Positions 8,507-16,715 of a DNA stretch of 64,000 nucleotides are shown one piece after another. Position numbers and translations under genes: made by a program. Position 1 is the first letter of the stretch. Each line of letters starts with the position of its first letter. The notes under the pieces are model-generated. The model did not search any database. It was not told the origin of the DNA and saw nothing but the letters and a program-made list of their open reading frames with translations. Source of the DNA: Streptomyces sp. DH41 (lineage in GTDB: Bacteria; Actinomycetota; Actinomycetes; Streptomycetales; Streptomycetaceae); assembly GCF_029813785.1 (NCBI RefSeq), contig NZ_JARVKY010000022.1, forward strand, positions 62,001 through 126,000, read 5' to 3'.

Positions 8507-9334
8507 ATGCCGGACATCGAACTGAGCGCGGGAACCATCGAGTACGAAGACACCGGTGGCGACGGTCCCGTCGTCGTCCTCCTCCACGGCCTCGTGCACG
8601 ACGCCACCGTCTGGCGCGAGGTCGTCGCCGACCTGCGCACCGACCACCGGGTGATCGCGCCGACCCTGCCCTACGGCGCCCATCGCCGGCCGATGAACCG
8701 GCCGCCCACCCCGGATCTCGTCAACGAACTGATCGCGGAGTTTCTCGACCGCCTGGACCTGACGGACGTCACCCTGGTCGAGAACGACTGCGGGCGGGCG
8801 CAGACAGTGGCGGCCCGGCACCCGGAGCGCCTCGGACGGCTGGCGCTCGTCGCGTGCGAGGCGTTCGACAACTACCCGCCGGGACTGCCCGGAAAGCTGA
8901 TCGGGGTCGCCTGCCGGGCACCCGGCGGTGTGTCTCTGCTGGTCCGCGCCCTGGGACTGAAACTTCTGCGCCGGCTGCCGGTCGGCATCGGCGCGCTCAC
9001 CAAGCGGCCCGTGCCGGACGCGATCGTCGACGGCTGGCTGCGCCCGTTGCGCACCGACCCGGCGATCCGGCGCGACTTCCGGCACTACAACACACACGTC
9101 CGTCGCAACGAACTACTGGAAGCAGCCGAGGGGTTGCGCGGATTCGACCGGCCCGCGCTCGTCGTCTGGGCGACCGAGGACCTGATGATGCCCCGCGCCC
9201 ACGGCCGACGCCTGGCCGAACTACTGCCGCAGGGAAGGCTGGTGGAGGTGGAGGACGCCCGGACGCTGATCGCCGAGGACCAGCCGGAGCTGCTCGCCTC
9301 ACTGCTGCGGGAGTTCATCGCCGAGAAGGGATGA
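8507..9334 (+). CDS. Alpha/beta-hydrolase fold protein with altered active site
   Basis: A 275-residue alpha/beta-hydrolase fold protein with the oxyanion-side motif LLHGLVHDATVW near the N-terminus. The nucleophile elbow reads VENDCG (residues 91-96), which places Asp94 where serine hydrolases have Ser, as in dehalogenase-like members. The first elbow glycine is replaced by Glu. The acid residue is probably in VVWATEDLMMP. The region that normally carries the catalytic His reads DARTLIAEDQP, with no His. It may be a non-canonical or non-catalytic member. It starts 27 bases after ridA and could be read through from that operon, but nothing ties it to the pathway chemically. Confidence 0.75.
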   Translation: MPDIELSAGTIEYEDTGGDGPVVVLLHGLVHDATVWREVVADLRTDHRVIAPTLPYGAHRRPMNRPPTPDLVNELIAEFLDRLDLTDVTLVENDCGRAQTVAARHPERLGRLALVACEAFDNYPPGLPGKLIGVACRAPGGVSLLVRALGLKLLRRLPVGIGALTKRPVPDAIVDGWLRPLRTDPAIRRDFRHYNTHVRRNELLEAAEGLRGFDRPALVVWATEDLMMPRAHGRRLAELLPQGRLVEVEDARTLIAEDQPELLASLLREFIAEKG

Positions 9335-9387
9335 GCGCTGCCGGGCAAAGACGAGTGGGCCGCCGGCAAGGGTTCGGGCAGCCGTCG

Positions 9388-9612
9388 TCAGGTGCCCGCC
9401 GGCACCCGGTGCGGCGCGACGACACGTCCGTCGGGCCGCAGCTCACCGGCGTCGTCGAAGACGATCGTGCCGTCGCACAGCAGGTTCCACCCCTGCTCGG
9501 GGTGGGCCGCGACGAGATGCGCGGTGACGCCCCGCGAGGTGCGGGGGCCGGGTGCGGGGGAGCCAGCCGCGAAAGAGCCGGGTGCGGGGCAGGAAGGCCG
9601 GTGGGTACACAT
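9388..9612 (-). CDS. DUF5999 family small protein
   Basis: A 74-residue protein with the features of a common Streptomyces family: an N-terminal MCTHRPSCPAP with paired Cys/His, a central AAHPEQGWNLLCDGTIVFDD, and the end LRPDGRVVAPHRVPAGT. The ATG at 9612 is preferred because family members begin with the MC-H/Q pattern; an in-frame ATG five codons upstream adds nothing recognisable. The Cys/His spacing suggests possible metal binding. The function is unknown. It is transcribed towards the alpha/beta-hydrolase gene, with a 53-bp gap. Confidence 0.8.
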   Translation of the reverse strand: MCTHRPSCPAPGSFAAGSPAPGPRTSRGVTAHLVAAHPEQGWNLLCDGTIVFDDAGELRPDGRVVAPHRVPAGT

Positions 9613-9776
9613 GGCGCACCTCCACATCGGGAGACCGTCCCGTCGTCGGGACCGTCACATGAAGAGACCGTGCGCCCGGAGGGAAGTCGTCGCCAAGCCC
9701 TCGACGGGAAGCGTGACAACACCCGGACACCCCGGCGACCGTCCCACGACGGCCGACGCGGACTCGCCACCGAAGG

Positions 9777-9789
9777 GGTGACGGTCACC
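9777..9789. promoter_or_regulatory. Perfect palindrome upstream of the DUF6299 gene
   Basis: GGTGAC-G-GTCACC is a perfect inverted repeat 63-75 bases before the DUF6299 start, in the divergent gap shared with the DUF5999 gene. Its size and position fit an operator. I cannot assign a binding protein. Confidence 0.35.
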
Positions 9790-9851
9790 TGCGCCGGCCC
9801 GTCCGCCCGGTACCAGTGGAACCCCCATTCCGACCGACCGGGAGGTCCCTC

Positions 9852-10295
9852 ATGCCCGTACGATCCGCAGTCCTCGCCACGGCCGCCGGCGCCGCCCTGC
9901 TCCTGTCGGCCGCCCCCGCCGCGACGGCGGCCCCCCACGACGCCCGCCACGTCGCGCAGTCGGTGACGGTCGACCGGACCGGCCGCCTCACCGCGGACGG
10001 CGGCGTGACCCTCTCCGGTACCTACCGGTGCACCGCCGGCAGCGGTCCCGTCTTCGTCGCCTCCTCCGTGAGCCAGAGCGACCCGTCCGTCCGGTACGGC
10101 GTCGGCGGCACCCTCGCGGTGTGCGACGGCCTGGAGCACCGCTGGGTCAACACGGACACGCCCTCCACGAAGGAGCTGAAGCCCGGCGCCGCCCGAGTGG
10201 AGGCCACCCTGGTGGAACTGCGGCCCATGGGCCTTCTGCCGCTCCCGAGCATCCAGGCACGTCGGGTCCAGGACGTGACGCTGGTCCAGGGCTGA
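9852..10295 (+). CDS. Secreted DUF6299 family protein
   Basis: A 147-residue exported protein. The signal peptide has a short basic start, a hydrophobic core (AVLATAAGAALLLSAAP) and an AxA-type cleavage region near residue 27. The mature part is a small predicted beta domain with two Cys (YRCTAGSG and LAVCDGLEH) that could form a disulfide. The start at 9852 has GGGAGGT (9840-9846) upstream. Family recognition is by overall pattern (VTVDRTGRLTADGGVTLSGTYRC). The function is unknown. The gene is single, in a gap between convergent and divergent neighbours. Confidence 0.78.
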   Translation: MPVRSAVLATAAGAALLLSAAPAATAAPHDARHVAQSVTVDRTGRLTADGGVTLSGTYRCTAGSGPVFVASSVSQSDPSVRYGVGGTLAVCDGLEHRWVNTDTPSTKELKPGAARVEATLVELRPMGLLPLPSIQARRVQDVTLVQG

Positions 10296-10301
10296 GCCCG
10301 C

Positions 10302-11207
10302 TCAGGCCCGTTTCCTGGGCCCGGACCCCGGCCGTGGTGGGCGCGGGCGCTGTGGGTACCGCCGCTGCTGCGGCAGGGACACCGGGTCCGGGGCGGGCGC
10401 GCCCCTCACCTCGTCGCACGGCGCGGACGTGGCGCGTTGCCGGTGGCGCGGCACCGCCCGCCGGGGCGGACGGGTGAGCGTGATCTGGCGGACGATCTGC
10501 TGGAAGCAGATCAGCGAGGCCAGCCCCGGCAGGGCCGCGGCCGCGGCGTCGCTGAGTGTCCTGGGCGCCTGGGCGACGCACAGCATCATCGCGATGCCGG
10601 AGAACAGCAGGACCACGGCCCAGGAGTGGACCGCGCGGCGCTGGTGCAGCGCGGACCGCAGGACGGCCAGCGACGCCACCAGCCAGGGCCCGTAGACCAG
10701 CAGCGGCCACCACGACACGACGCTGCCGCGGGTGCGGGTCGCGGCAGCCAGGCGCAGCGGCTCGTAGGCCACCATGCCGCCGAACAGGCTCACGGAGGCC
10801 GCGATGACCGCGGCGAGGGCGGCGACGAACAGGCTCGCGGCACGCAGCCGGCTCACCTTCGGCTTGCGGACTCTGCGGTGACTGGCGGGGGATTCTCTCA
10901 ACGGTGGCAGTTCCGCCGTGATTTCCTGCAGATTGCTCAGCGGCGTGCCCGGCGCGGGGGCGGTCACCGACGTTTCCGTCGTCATTCCGCGAGGGGCGGC
11001 GGTCTGCTGTTCCACCGCGTCCTGGAGCAGGAACGCGAGCTCTTCGGCAGGGTCCCAACCGGGTTCCGGCGGGACCAGGGTTTCCTGGGAGGTCTGTGGG
11101 AAGCTCTGCTGGAAGGCGTCCTCGGGCGCCCGGTGCCGGCCGCCGCCGTGCGAGCGGAACGGGCCTTCGCCGTAGGGCATGGGCTGGTGAGTCTGTTCCT
11201 CGTACAC
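10302..11207 (-). CDS. DUF2637 domain membrane protein
   Basis: A 301-residue protein. Residues 1-115 are polar and Pro/Glu-rich. The centre carries four likely membrane helices (ASLFVAALAAVIAASVSLFG, LLVYGPWLVASLAVL, SWAVVLLFSGIAMMLC and AALPGLASLICFQQIV). The C-terminus is Arg/Pro-rich and presumably cytoplasmic. The membrane core matches DUF2637, which in Streptomyces is often found near spread/transfer (spd-type) or developmental genes. The annotated GTG start has no good ribosome-binding site, so translation may be coupled to the 78-residue gene whose stop lies ten bases upstream. An internal ATG at 11180 is an alternative. It ends six bases from the convergent DUF6299 gene. Confidence 0.72.
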   Translation of the reverse strand: MYEEQTHQPMPYGEGPFRSHGGGRHRAPEDAFQQSFPQTSQETLVPPEPGWDPAEELAFLLQDAVEQQTAAPRGMTTETSVTAPAPGTPLSNLQEITAELPPLRESPASHRRVRKPKVSRLRAASLFVAALAAVIAASVSLFGGMVAYEPLRLAAATRTRGSVVSWWPLLVYGPWLVASLAVLRSALHQRRAVHSWAVVLLFSGIAMMLCVAQAPRTLSDAAAAALPGLASLICFQQIVRQITLTRPPRRAVPRHRQRATSAPCDEVRGAPAPDPVSLPQQRRYPQRPRPPRPGSGPRKRA

Positions 11208-11217
11208 GACGCGCGGG

Positions 11218-11454
11218 TCACTCCGCCCGGGTGTACGTCAGGGACCCTTGGGACCGGCCCCATCGTTCGGCGAGGCCGGTCTCCAGCTCGCTCATGACGT
11301 CCAGGAAACGCTGCAGCACAGGCTCGGTCACCCGGAGTGGAACGGGGAGCCCGCCTCTCGTCAAAGTTCCGTCGCTCGGTGACGGACAGCGGTTCCTGCC
11401 GGGCCTGTAGACATATGGGCCAAGCGTCACCAGTTCCCCGTTTTCCTCGCTCAT
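11218..11454 (-). CDS. Small hypothetical protein upstream of DUF2637 gene
   Basis: A 78-residue protein I cannot name. It begins MSEENGELVTLGPYVYRPG, has a central LPVPLRVTEPVLQRFLDVMSELE helix, and ends in a polar tail. No membrane helix or signal is visible. It lies ten bases before the DUF2637 membrane protein on the same strand, so the two probably form an operon and may act together. The composition is coding-like and distinct from the opposite strand. Confidence 0.6.
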   Translation of the reverse strand: MSEENGELVTLGPYVYRPGRNRCPSPSDGTLTRGGLPVPLRVTEPVLQRFLDVMSELETGLAERWGRSQGSLTYTRAE

Positions 11455-11830
11455 ATCCGAAGTAACGTCCGCCTACTCCGTCGGATGCGCGGCAGTCGAG
11501 TGAATGGTTTCTCCGATACTTACCCAATCCCGAATTCACATCGGTTCGACAGCCGGGTTGTAGGAAGTACGAAAAGCGAAGTGTGATGTACGAAGAACGG
11601 GCTGGAACGCGCGTCGGGTCCCCGGCCGCGCTCCCCGCCCGTCCGCCCACCCGTCGTGCCGCGCCGGGCACTTCGCCTCCACGCGGGGCCGGGCCGGTCG
11701 GCGCTCTCCCCGTCTCCCGCGGCCTTCAGTAGCATCGGTGGCCAGGGATCACGGCTCGACACGGCCGCGCGGGCCGTCTCCCCGTACTCCTGGGAGCGAT
11801 CGGGGAAGTCCGGACGTCAGGGGGCGATGC
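11455..11830. other. Intergenic region at left edge of the moe cluster
   Basis: A 376-bp gap between divergent genes. The stretch 11460-11600 is unusually A+T-rich for this window and must hold the promoter of the small-protein/DUF2637 pair. The moeS5 promoter should lie nearer 11700-11820. I see no open frame or clear palindrome worth calling. Confidence 0.5.
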
Positions 11831-12673
11831 GTGAGAGTGCTTGTCGTAGGCGGAAGCGGGTTCCTCGGACACCAAGTGCTCCGCCGGGCCGTGGCCGCCG
11901 GGTGGGACGTGGCCGCCACCTACCGGACCCGCCCGGGGGACCTGTCGTCGGTCGCCTGGCACCGTGCGGACCTGCGTGAGGCGGGGCGGGTGAGGGAGGT
12001 ACTGGACCGGGCCCGGCCGGCCGCGGTGATCAACGCCGCCGGCGGACACGCCGACTGGGCGGTCACGGCCGACGGCGCGGGCCGGCTCGCCCTGGAGGCG
12101 GCGCGGGCCGGCTGCCGGCTGGTCCACGTCTCCTCCGACGCGGTCTTCTCCGGAGCCGACGTCCACTACCCGGAGGCGGCTCTCCCCGACCCCGTCTCCC
12201 CGTACGGAGCCGCCAAGGCCGCGGCGGAGACGGTCGTGAGGGTGGCGACGCCCGAGGCCGCCGTGGTGCGTACCTCGCTCATCGTGGGACACCGCCGGTC
12301 CGCCCACGAGAAGGCGGTGCACGCCCTGGCGGCCGGTACGCGCACCGGCGTGCTGTTCACGGACGACACCCGGTGCCCCGTCCATGTCGACGACCTGGCC
12401 GCCGCGCTCCTGGAGATCACGGAGTCGGACGGATCCGGTGTGTTCCATGTGGCGGGACCGGACGCGATGAACCGACACGAACTGGGCGTCCTCATCGCGC
12501 GGAGGGACGGACTGGACCCCGCCCGGCTGCCGGCCGGTCTGCGGAGCGACGTGGCCCCGCCGGGGGGCCTCGACATCCGTCTGGTCACCGACGCCACCCG
12601 GGCCCGGATCCGGACCCGTTTGCGGGGTGCGCGCGAATTCCTCCGTCCCGACGCCGGCGTCGGCGGCCTGTGA
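11831..12673 (+). CDS. moeS5: NDP-hexose 4-ketoreductase (MoeS5-type)
   Basis: A 280-residue short-chain reductase of the RmlD type. The GTG start leads directly into the NAD(P) Rossmann motif VLVVGGSGFLGHQVL. HVSSDAVFSG and SPYGAAKAAAE give the Ser and Tyr-x-x-x-Lys catalytic residues. In moenomycin biosynthesis MoeS5 reduces the UDP-4-keto-6-deoxy-GlcNAc made by MoeR5 to UDP-chinovosamine (N-acetylquinovosamine), the donor for a central sugar of the pentasaccharide. The neighbour downstream is the matching 4,6-dehydratase, as in the known moe cluster. It is the leftmost moe gene seen here. The symbol is assigned from fold plus cluster context. Confidence 0.82.
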   Translation: MRVLVVGGSGFLGHQVLRRAVAAGWDVAATYRTRPGDLSSVAWHRADLREAGRVREVLDRARPAAVINAAGGHADWAVTADGAGRLALEAARAGCRLVHVSSDAVFSGADVHYPEAALPDPVSPYGAAKAAAETVVRVATPEAAVVRTSLIVGHRRSAHEKAVHALAAGTRTGVLFTDDTRCPVHVDDLAAALLEITESDGSGVFHVAGPDAMNRHELGVLIARRDGLDPARLPAGLRSDVAPPGGLDIRLVTDATRARIRTRLRGAREFLRPDAGVGGL

Positions 12674-13001
12674 GCCGGCCCGGCTTACCACCCGGCGTCG
12701 TGGCCGGGTGTCCGACGGCGGTTGCGGAAATTCACCCGCGCCGCACCTCCTCTCGATATCCTCTCGGCAAAGGGATTCTCCCGGCCGCCCTCGGACATCC
12801 GCGTACACCTGTCCGACGCCGACGGGGCCGGCGCGGCAGGTGGCGAACCGGCCGCCGGAACGGCCTTCCCGGGCGGAGCCCGTGCCGGGGACGAAGCGCA
12901 AGGGTGTCGGCGAAGAAAGTATCAAGACGATACGTCGGTCCAGCTCGTCGTGTCAGTCGGCACATCAGTCATGGCTCTTGTCAAAAAGGAAGTGTGACTG
13001 C
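12674..13001 (+). other. Gap between moeS5 and moeR5
   Basis: 328 bp with no convincing gene. An inverted GTATC-AAGAC-GATAC element occurs around 12919-12933, and AAAAAGGA (12983-12990) is the moeR5 ribosome-binding site. The gap is long enough for a separate moeR5 promoter. Confidence 0.45.
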
Positions 13002-14123
13002 ATGTTTGACGATAATTCCGCAGAGTACGGCGCGCACCTGCCAACCGGCGACCATCCCGCCCTGGACCTCGAAAGGATTCTCGGCCGGCGGCGGATAAGT
13101 ACCGGCCTGGAGAACAGCGCCGGATTCCTGCGCGGCCGGCGGATCCTGGTCACCGGAGCCGGCGGCTACATCGGGTCGGAGCTGTGCCGGCAGCTCAGCC
13201 GGTGGGGGCCCGAGAGCCTCCTGATGCTCGACCGCAACGAGACGGCCCTCCACCTGGCGGCGGACAGCATCGCGGGAGGCTCCTCGTCGGTGTGCCCCGC
13301 CATCCTCCTCGCGGACATCCGGGACTCCAGAGGGCTCACACGGCTTTTCCACCGGTGCCGGCCGGACGTCGTATTCCACGCGGCGGCCCTCAAATGGGTG
13401 CCCATCCTGGAAAAGTTCCCCGGAGAGGCCGTCAAGACGAACGTCCTGGGCACCCAGGCGGTTCTGGAGGCGGCACTGGCCGCGGACGTGGCGTTCCTGG
13501 TGAACATCTCGACCGACAAGGCCGTCGATCCGGTCGGGGTGCTCGGTTACTCGAAACGCATAGCCGAGGGACTCACCGCGGCAGCCGCCATCCAGGCGGG
13601 CCGGCCGTATGTCAGCGTCCGGTTCGGCAACGTGCTCGGTTGCCAGGGTTCCTTTCTCGACGTCTTCGCCCGACAGGTCGCGGCCGGAAAACCGGTGACG
13701 GTCACCCATCCCGAGGTGACGCGCTACCTGATGACCGTCCAGGAGGCCGTGGAACTGGTCATCCAGTCGGCCGCACTGGGCAGCGTCGGCCACGCCCTGG
13801 TGCTGGACATGGGGGAACAGGTCCGGATTCTCGACATAGCCCGACGGGTCATCGCGCACGCGGGCGCGGAGCTTCCCGTGCACTACGTCGGGCTGAGAGC
13901 GGGGGAGAAACTCACCGAGTCCTTGGTGGCCCCGTCCGAATCCCCGGTCCGGTACGTGCATCCGAAAATCATGGAAGTGCCGGTGCCGGCCCTGAAGTCC
14001 GGGGACGGACCCGACCTCGACGCCTGGGGGGAGGACGACGCCGTCGTCGCCGCCCTGCGCGCCACCTGCCTGGCCATGGCCGGCGACCCGGCGGTGCGGG
14101 ACCCCGGCCACCGGCTGGTCTGA
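13002..14123 (+). CDS. moeR5: UDP-GlcNAc 4,6-dehydratase (MoeR5-type)
   Basis: A 373-residue extended short-chain dehydrogenase of the CapD/FlaA1-like polysaccharide family. An N-terminal extension of about 45 residues precedes the NAD-binding ILVTGAGGYIGSELC. Further motifs are VVFHAAALKWVPILE, the catalytic STDKAVDPVGVLGYSKR, and the substrate-side VRFGNVLGCQGSFLDVF. Known: these enzymes turn UDP-GlcNAc into its 4-keto-6-deoxy derivative. With MoeS5 it would make UDP-chinovosamine for the phosphoglycolipid. The ATG at 13002 is chosen for its purine-rich ribosome-binding site. It converges with the double-GT2 gene across a hairpin and direct repeats. Confidence 0.85.
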   Translation: MFDDNSAEYGAHLPTGDHPALDLERILGRRRISTGLENSAGFLRGRRILVTGAGGYIGSELCRQLSRWGPESLLMLDRNETALHLAADSIAGGSSSVCPAILLADIRDSRGLTRLFHRCRPDVVFHAAALKWVPILEKFPGEAVKTNVLGTQAVLEAALAADVAFLVNISTDKAVDPVGVLGYSKRIAEGLTAAAAIQAGRPYVSVRFGNVLGCQGSFLDVFARQVAAGKPVTVTHPEVTRYLMTVQEAVELVIQSAALGSVGHALVLDMGEQVRILDIARRVIAHAGAELPVHYVGLRAGEKLTESLVAPSESPVRYVHPKIMEVPVPALKSGDGPDLDAWGEDDAVVAALRATCLAMAGDPAVRDPGHRLV

Positions 14124-14135
14124 GCCCGCGCGGAC

Positions 14136-14160
14136 GGTGCGCCGGGCCGCCCGGCGCACC
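14136..14160. terminator. Hairpin terminator after moeR5
   Basis: An eleven-base-pair perfect stem (GGTGCGCCGGG against CCCGGCGCACC) with a 3-base loop lies 13 bases after the moeR5 stop and before the convergent glycosyltransferase gene. There is no T-run, as is usual in Streptomyces. It could serve both strands. Confidence 0.65.
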
Positions 14161-14169
14161 GGCGCCCCG

Positions 14170-14269
14170 CCCGTCACGGACACCGGACATCCCACCCCTC
14201 ACAGGTACCGGACATCCCGCCCGTCACGGGACCGGACGTCCCACCCTTCAGAAATACCGGACACCCCGC
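14170..14269. repeat. Four degenerate 24-25 bp direct repeats
   Basis: Four head-to-tail units share the core ACCGGACATCCCRCCC (the third with a G for A, the last with CACCCC). They fill the space between the moeR5 terminator and the convergent glycosyltransferase. The last unit covers that gene's stop and final codons (RRGVRYF), so the array has grown from, or into, coding sequence. Confidence 0.7.
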
Positions 14270-15849
14270 CGCGCGCTTCCCGCCGCGAATCCCGCCAGAC
14301 GCGCCCCGTAGCGGACGTAGCGCCGTCGCAGCACCGGTGACCGCACCAGGTCCGGAACGTGCAGGACGAGCCAGCACCAGTTCAGGACGACCACGCGGCT
14401 GTCACGGCGTTCGAACCCGGCACGCCGGTACGCGGCGTACAACTGGGCTCCGGAACGGCCGTAGTTCCACTTCTGCCGGGCCAGCGCGGTCAGTTCGCCC
14501 CGCAGCCGGTAGTGCATGGTGGCGTCGCCCGCGTAGCGGACGAGGTAGCCACAGAGCTGGGCGCGCCAGGAGAGATCCATGTCCTCCCCGCCGCCCCGAT
14601 AGCGCTCGTCCCAGCCGCCCACCGTATTCAGGACGTCCGCCCAGGCACCGCAGTTGGCTCCCCGCGCGAACGGCAGGAAGTCGCTCTGCGCGTCCATCGG
14701 CAGGGGCTGCTCGTCGGCGTGGTCGGGACTGAGCACGGACGTGTCCAGACCGCCTCCCACCAGATCGGCCTCCTTGGCGGCCTCCGCCATCGCGGCCAGC
14801 CAGCCGGGTCCGGCGACGTCGTCCGCGTCGCAGAACACGACGAAGTCACCGCGTGAGGCCGCGATGCCCCGGTTGCGGGCGCGGCTCTCCCCGGGGCGGT
14901 CGGACGCGTCCACGATCCGCAGGTCCGTCAGCTCGGCGCGCGCCCGTTCGGCGACCTCCCGGGTGGTGTCCGTCGAGCCGTTGTCGACGACCAGGACCTC
15001 GTACGGGACGGAGCCGGTCTGCCGGGACAGGGCGGTCAACTGGGCGGCGAGCGTGCGGGCGCCGTCGCGCACCGGGACGACCACGGAGATCAGCCGGGGA
15101 GTGCGTCCGTCGCGCGGTGCCGGAACGGGCGGCCGGTATCCGTACCGGACCAGGCGGGTGCCCCGGGCGGCGCGCGTTCCGGGGGCGCGGGCCACGGCCG
15201 GGTCCCCGGCGGCGCCGGCCCGGCGGCGGACCAGCAGCATGGACACGGTGACCCAGGCCGCCGTACCGCCGTCCGTGTCCAGCAGGTCGCGCCGCACCGC
15301 GTAGGCGCCGTCGAGGAGATCCGCGGGAGAAGGGGGCGGCCCCCCGGCAGGGACGGGCAGGGTGAACCCGTCCACGAGGCCGTCGTCGCGCAGCCGGAGC
15401 GTTCCGCACTGCACCAGGCCGACCGGTGCGGCGGGGTCCCCGCCGCCGTCGCGGACCGCTCGCGACAGGTGCCACAGGCAGTGCGGGAGCGCCTCGTCGC
15501 CGCCGCGCAGTACGAGGACGTACGGGGCACGCGCGTTCCTGGCCGCGTCGACACACGCCGGCCCGAGGTCCTCGCGGGCGCACCGGACGACCCGCACGGG
15601 TGGCGCCGCCCCCACGTCATCCGTGGCCCCGGCCGCACCGCAGGGCCGGGAGCCGTCCCGGCCTGCCGGGCCGGAGCCGGTCGTGGCGGTGTCCACCGTC
15701 ACCACGGTGACGGAGACGGGTCGCATCGTCTGCGCCAGGAGGGAACGCACCGTACGCTCCACGTCGCCGCCCGGATCCGCCACCACCACCGCGACCGGGG
15801 GCAGCGCGTCGTCCGTGTTCCCCGCCGGGGTGGCGTCCACGTCGTCCAT
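14248..15849 (-). CDS. Tandem-domain GT2 glycosyltransferase of the moe cluster
   Basis: A 533-residue protein with two GT2-like halves. Residues 1-240 keep only the nucleotide-binding scaffold (VAVVVADPGGDVERTVRSLLAQ) and have no clear DxD. Residues 255-500 are a complete module: ISVVVPVRDGARTLAAQL, the acidic FCDADDVAGPGW, and GGWDERYRGGGEDMDLSWR, the typical ED acceptor-side motif. Cytoplasmic; the sugar donor is not readable. In known moe clusters two GT2 enzymes, MoeGT2 and MoeGT3, add the terminal uronate and the branching glucose. This is one of them, but I cannot decide which from sequence alone. It lies ten bases after the next gene in the same operon. Confidence 0.8.
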   Translation of the reverse strand: MDDVDATPAGNTDDALPPVAVVVADPGGDVERTVRSLLAQTMRPVSVTVVTVDTATTGSGPAGRDGSRPCGAAGATDDVGAAPPVRVVRCAREDLGPACVDAARNARAPYVLVLRGGDEALPHCLWHLSRAVRDGGGDPAAPVGLVQCGTLRLRDDGLVDGFTLPVPAGGPPPSPADLLDGAYAVRRDLLDTDGGTAAWVTVSMLLVRRRAGAAGDPAVARAPGTRAARGTRLVRYGYRPPVPAPRDGRTPRLISVVVPVRDGARTLAAQLTALSRQTGSVPYEVLVVDNGSTDTTREVAERARAELTDLRIVDASDRPGESRARNRGIAASRGDFVVFCDADDVAGPGWLAAMAEAAKEADLVGGGLDTSVLSPDHADEQPLPMDAQSDFLPFARGANCGAWADVLNTVGGWDERYRGGGEDMDLSWRAQLCGYLVRYAGDATMHYRLRGELTALARQKWNYGRSGAQLYAAYRRAGFERRDSRVVVLNWCWLVLHVPDLVRSPVLRRRYVRYGARLAGFAAGSARRGVRYF

Positions 15850-15859
15850 GCGCCGCCCG

Positions 15860-16675
15860 CTAACCGAGGTCGATCCGGGTCAGGTCGAAGTCGATGTCGT
15901 TGGGCGGGGCGACCAGCAGCGGCAGCAGCTCCTCACGGGTGCGCGCCCGGCGCCGCCGCTCCTCCTGGGCGGTCATCGCCTCGGTGTAGGCCCGGCGCTC
16001 CGCGGACCCGAAGCCGGTGTCCGGCGCCTGAGTGAGCGACTTGGGCCAGATCCGGTACCGGTAGAGCACCTTGCGCACGCTGCGCAGCCGGTACAGACGG
16101 GCCGCCCGCAGATGGAAGTCGGTGTCGGCGCCCAGTCGCGCGGTGCCGTCGAAGCCACCGAGGGTCTCGAGCACCGAACGCCGTACCACCGAGGACGGGT
16201 GCAGGAGCACGGTCGTCCGCCCCAGCCGCATCCACAGGTTGCCGTTGCGGGGCATGCGCCGCCGGCCCGTCGTACGGCCCGCCCCGTCGATGTAGGAGTA
16301 GGCGCAGCCGACCAGGTCGGCACGGTCCTTCTCCAGGAGGGCCAGTTGATGGCGGAGCCGACCGGGCAGGCTGACGTCGTCGGTGTCCTGGAAGGCCACG
16401 TACGGTGTGTCCACCGATTCCAGGACCTTGTTCTTGATCCGCAGGTGGCCGACGTTCCGGGAGGTGCGCAGCACCGTCAGCCGGGGGTCGCCGGCGTACG
16501 GGTGGAGTTCGGGGAGCCACTTCTCGTCGGGCGAGCAGTCGTCCACCACGGTCAGACGGAGGTCGGCACGGTCCTGGGCGAGCACCGATCCGACGGCCGC
16601 GCCCAGATACGCCGCGCAGTCGTAGTGGGGCAGGATGACGGTCACCGCCGCCTCGGCCGGCCCTGCTGTCGCCAT
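15860..16675 (-). CDS. GT2 glycosyltransferase of the moe cluster
   Basis: A 271-residue single-module GT-A enzyme. It has VTVILPHYDCAAYLGAAVGS at the N-terminus, the donor motif FQDTDDVSLPGRL (DTDD as the metal-binding acidic cluster) and GGFDGTARLGADTDFHLRA. The start ATG at 16675 has a strong AAGGAGAG eight bases upstream; longer in-frame starts lack one. It is the second GT2 enzyme of the cluster, hence a MoeGT2/MoeGT3 candidate adding galacturonate or glucose to the growing phosphoglycolipid. The middle gene of a three-transferase operon read leftwards. Confidence 0.82.
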   Translation of the reverse strand: MATAGPAEAAVTVILPHYDCAAYLGAAVGSVLAQDRADLRLTVVDDCSPDEKWLPELHPYAGDPRLTVLRTSRNVGHLRIKNKVLESVDTPYVAFQDTDDVSLPGRLRHQLALLEKDRADLVGCAYSYIDGAGRTTGRRRMPRNGNLWMRLGRTTVLLHPSSVVRRSVLETLGGFDGTARLGADTDFHLRAARLYRLRSVRKVLYRYRIWPKSLTQAPDTGFGSAERRAYTEAMTAQEERRRRARTREELLPLLVAPPNDIDFDLTRIDLG

Positions 16676-16715
16676 CGGCTCTCCTTCCGGGCCGCCACTC
16701 GGGCGACCTCGCGTG

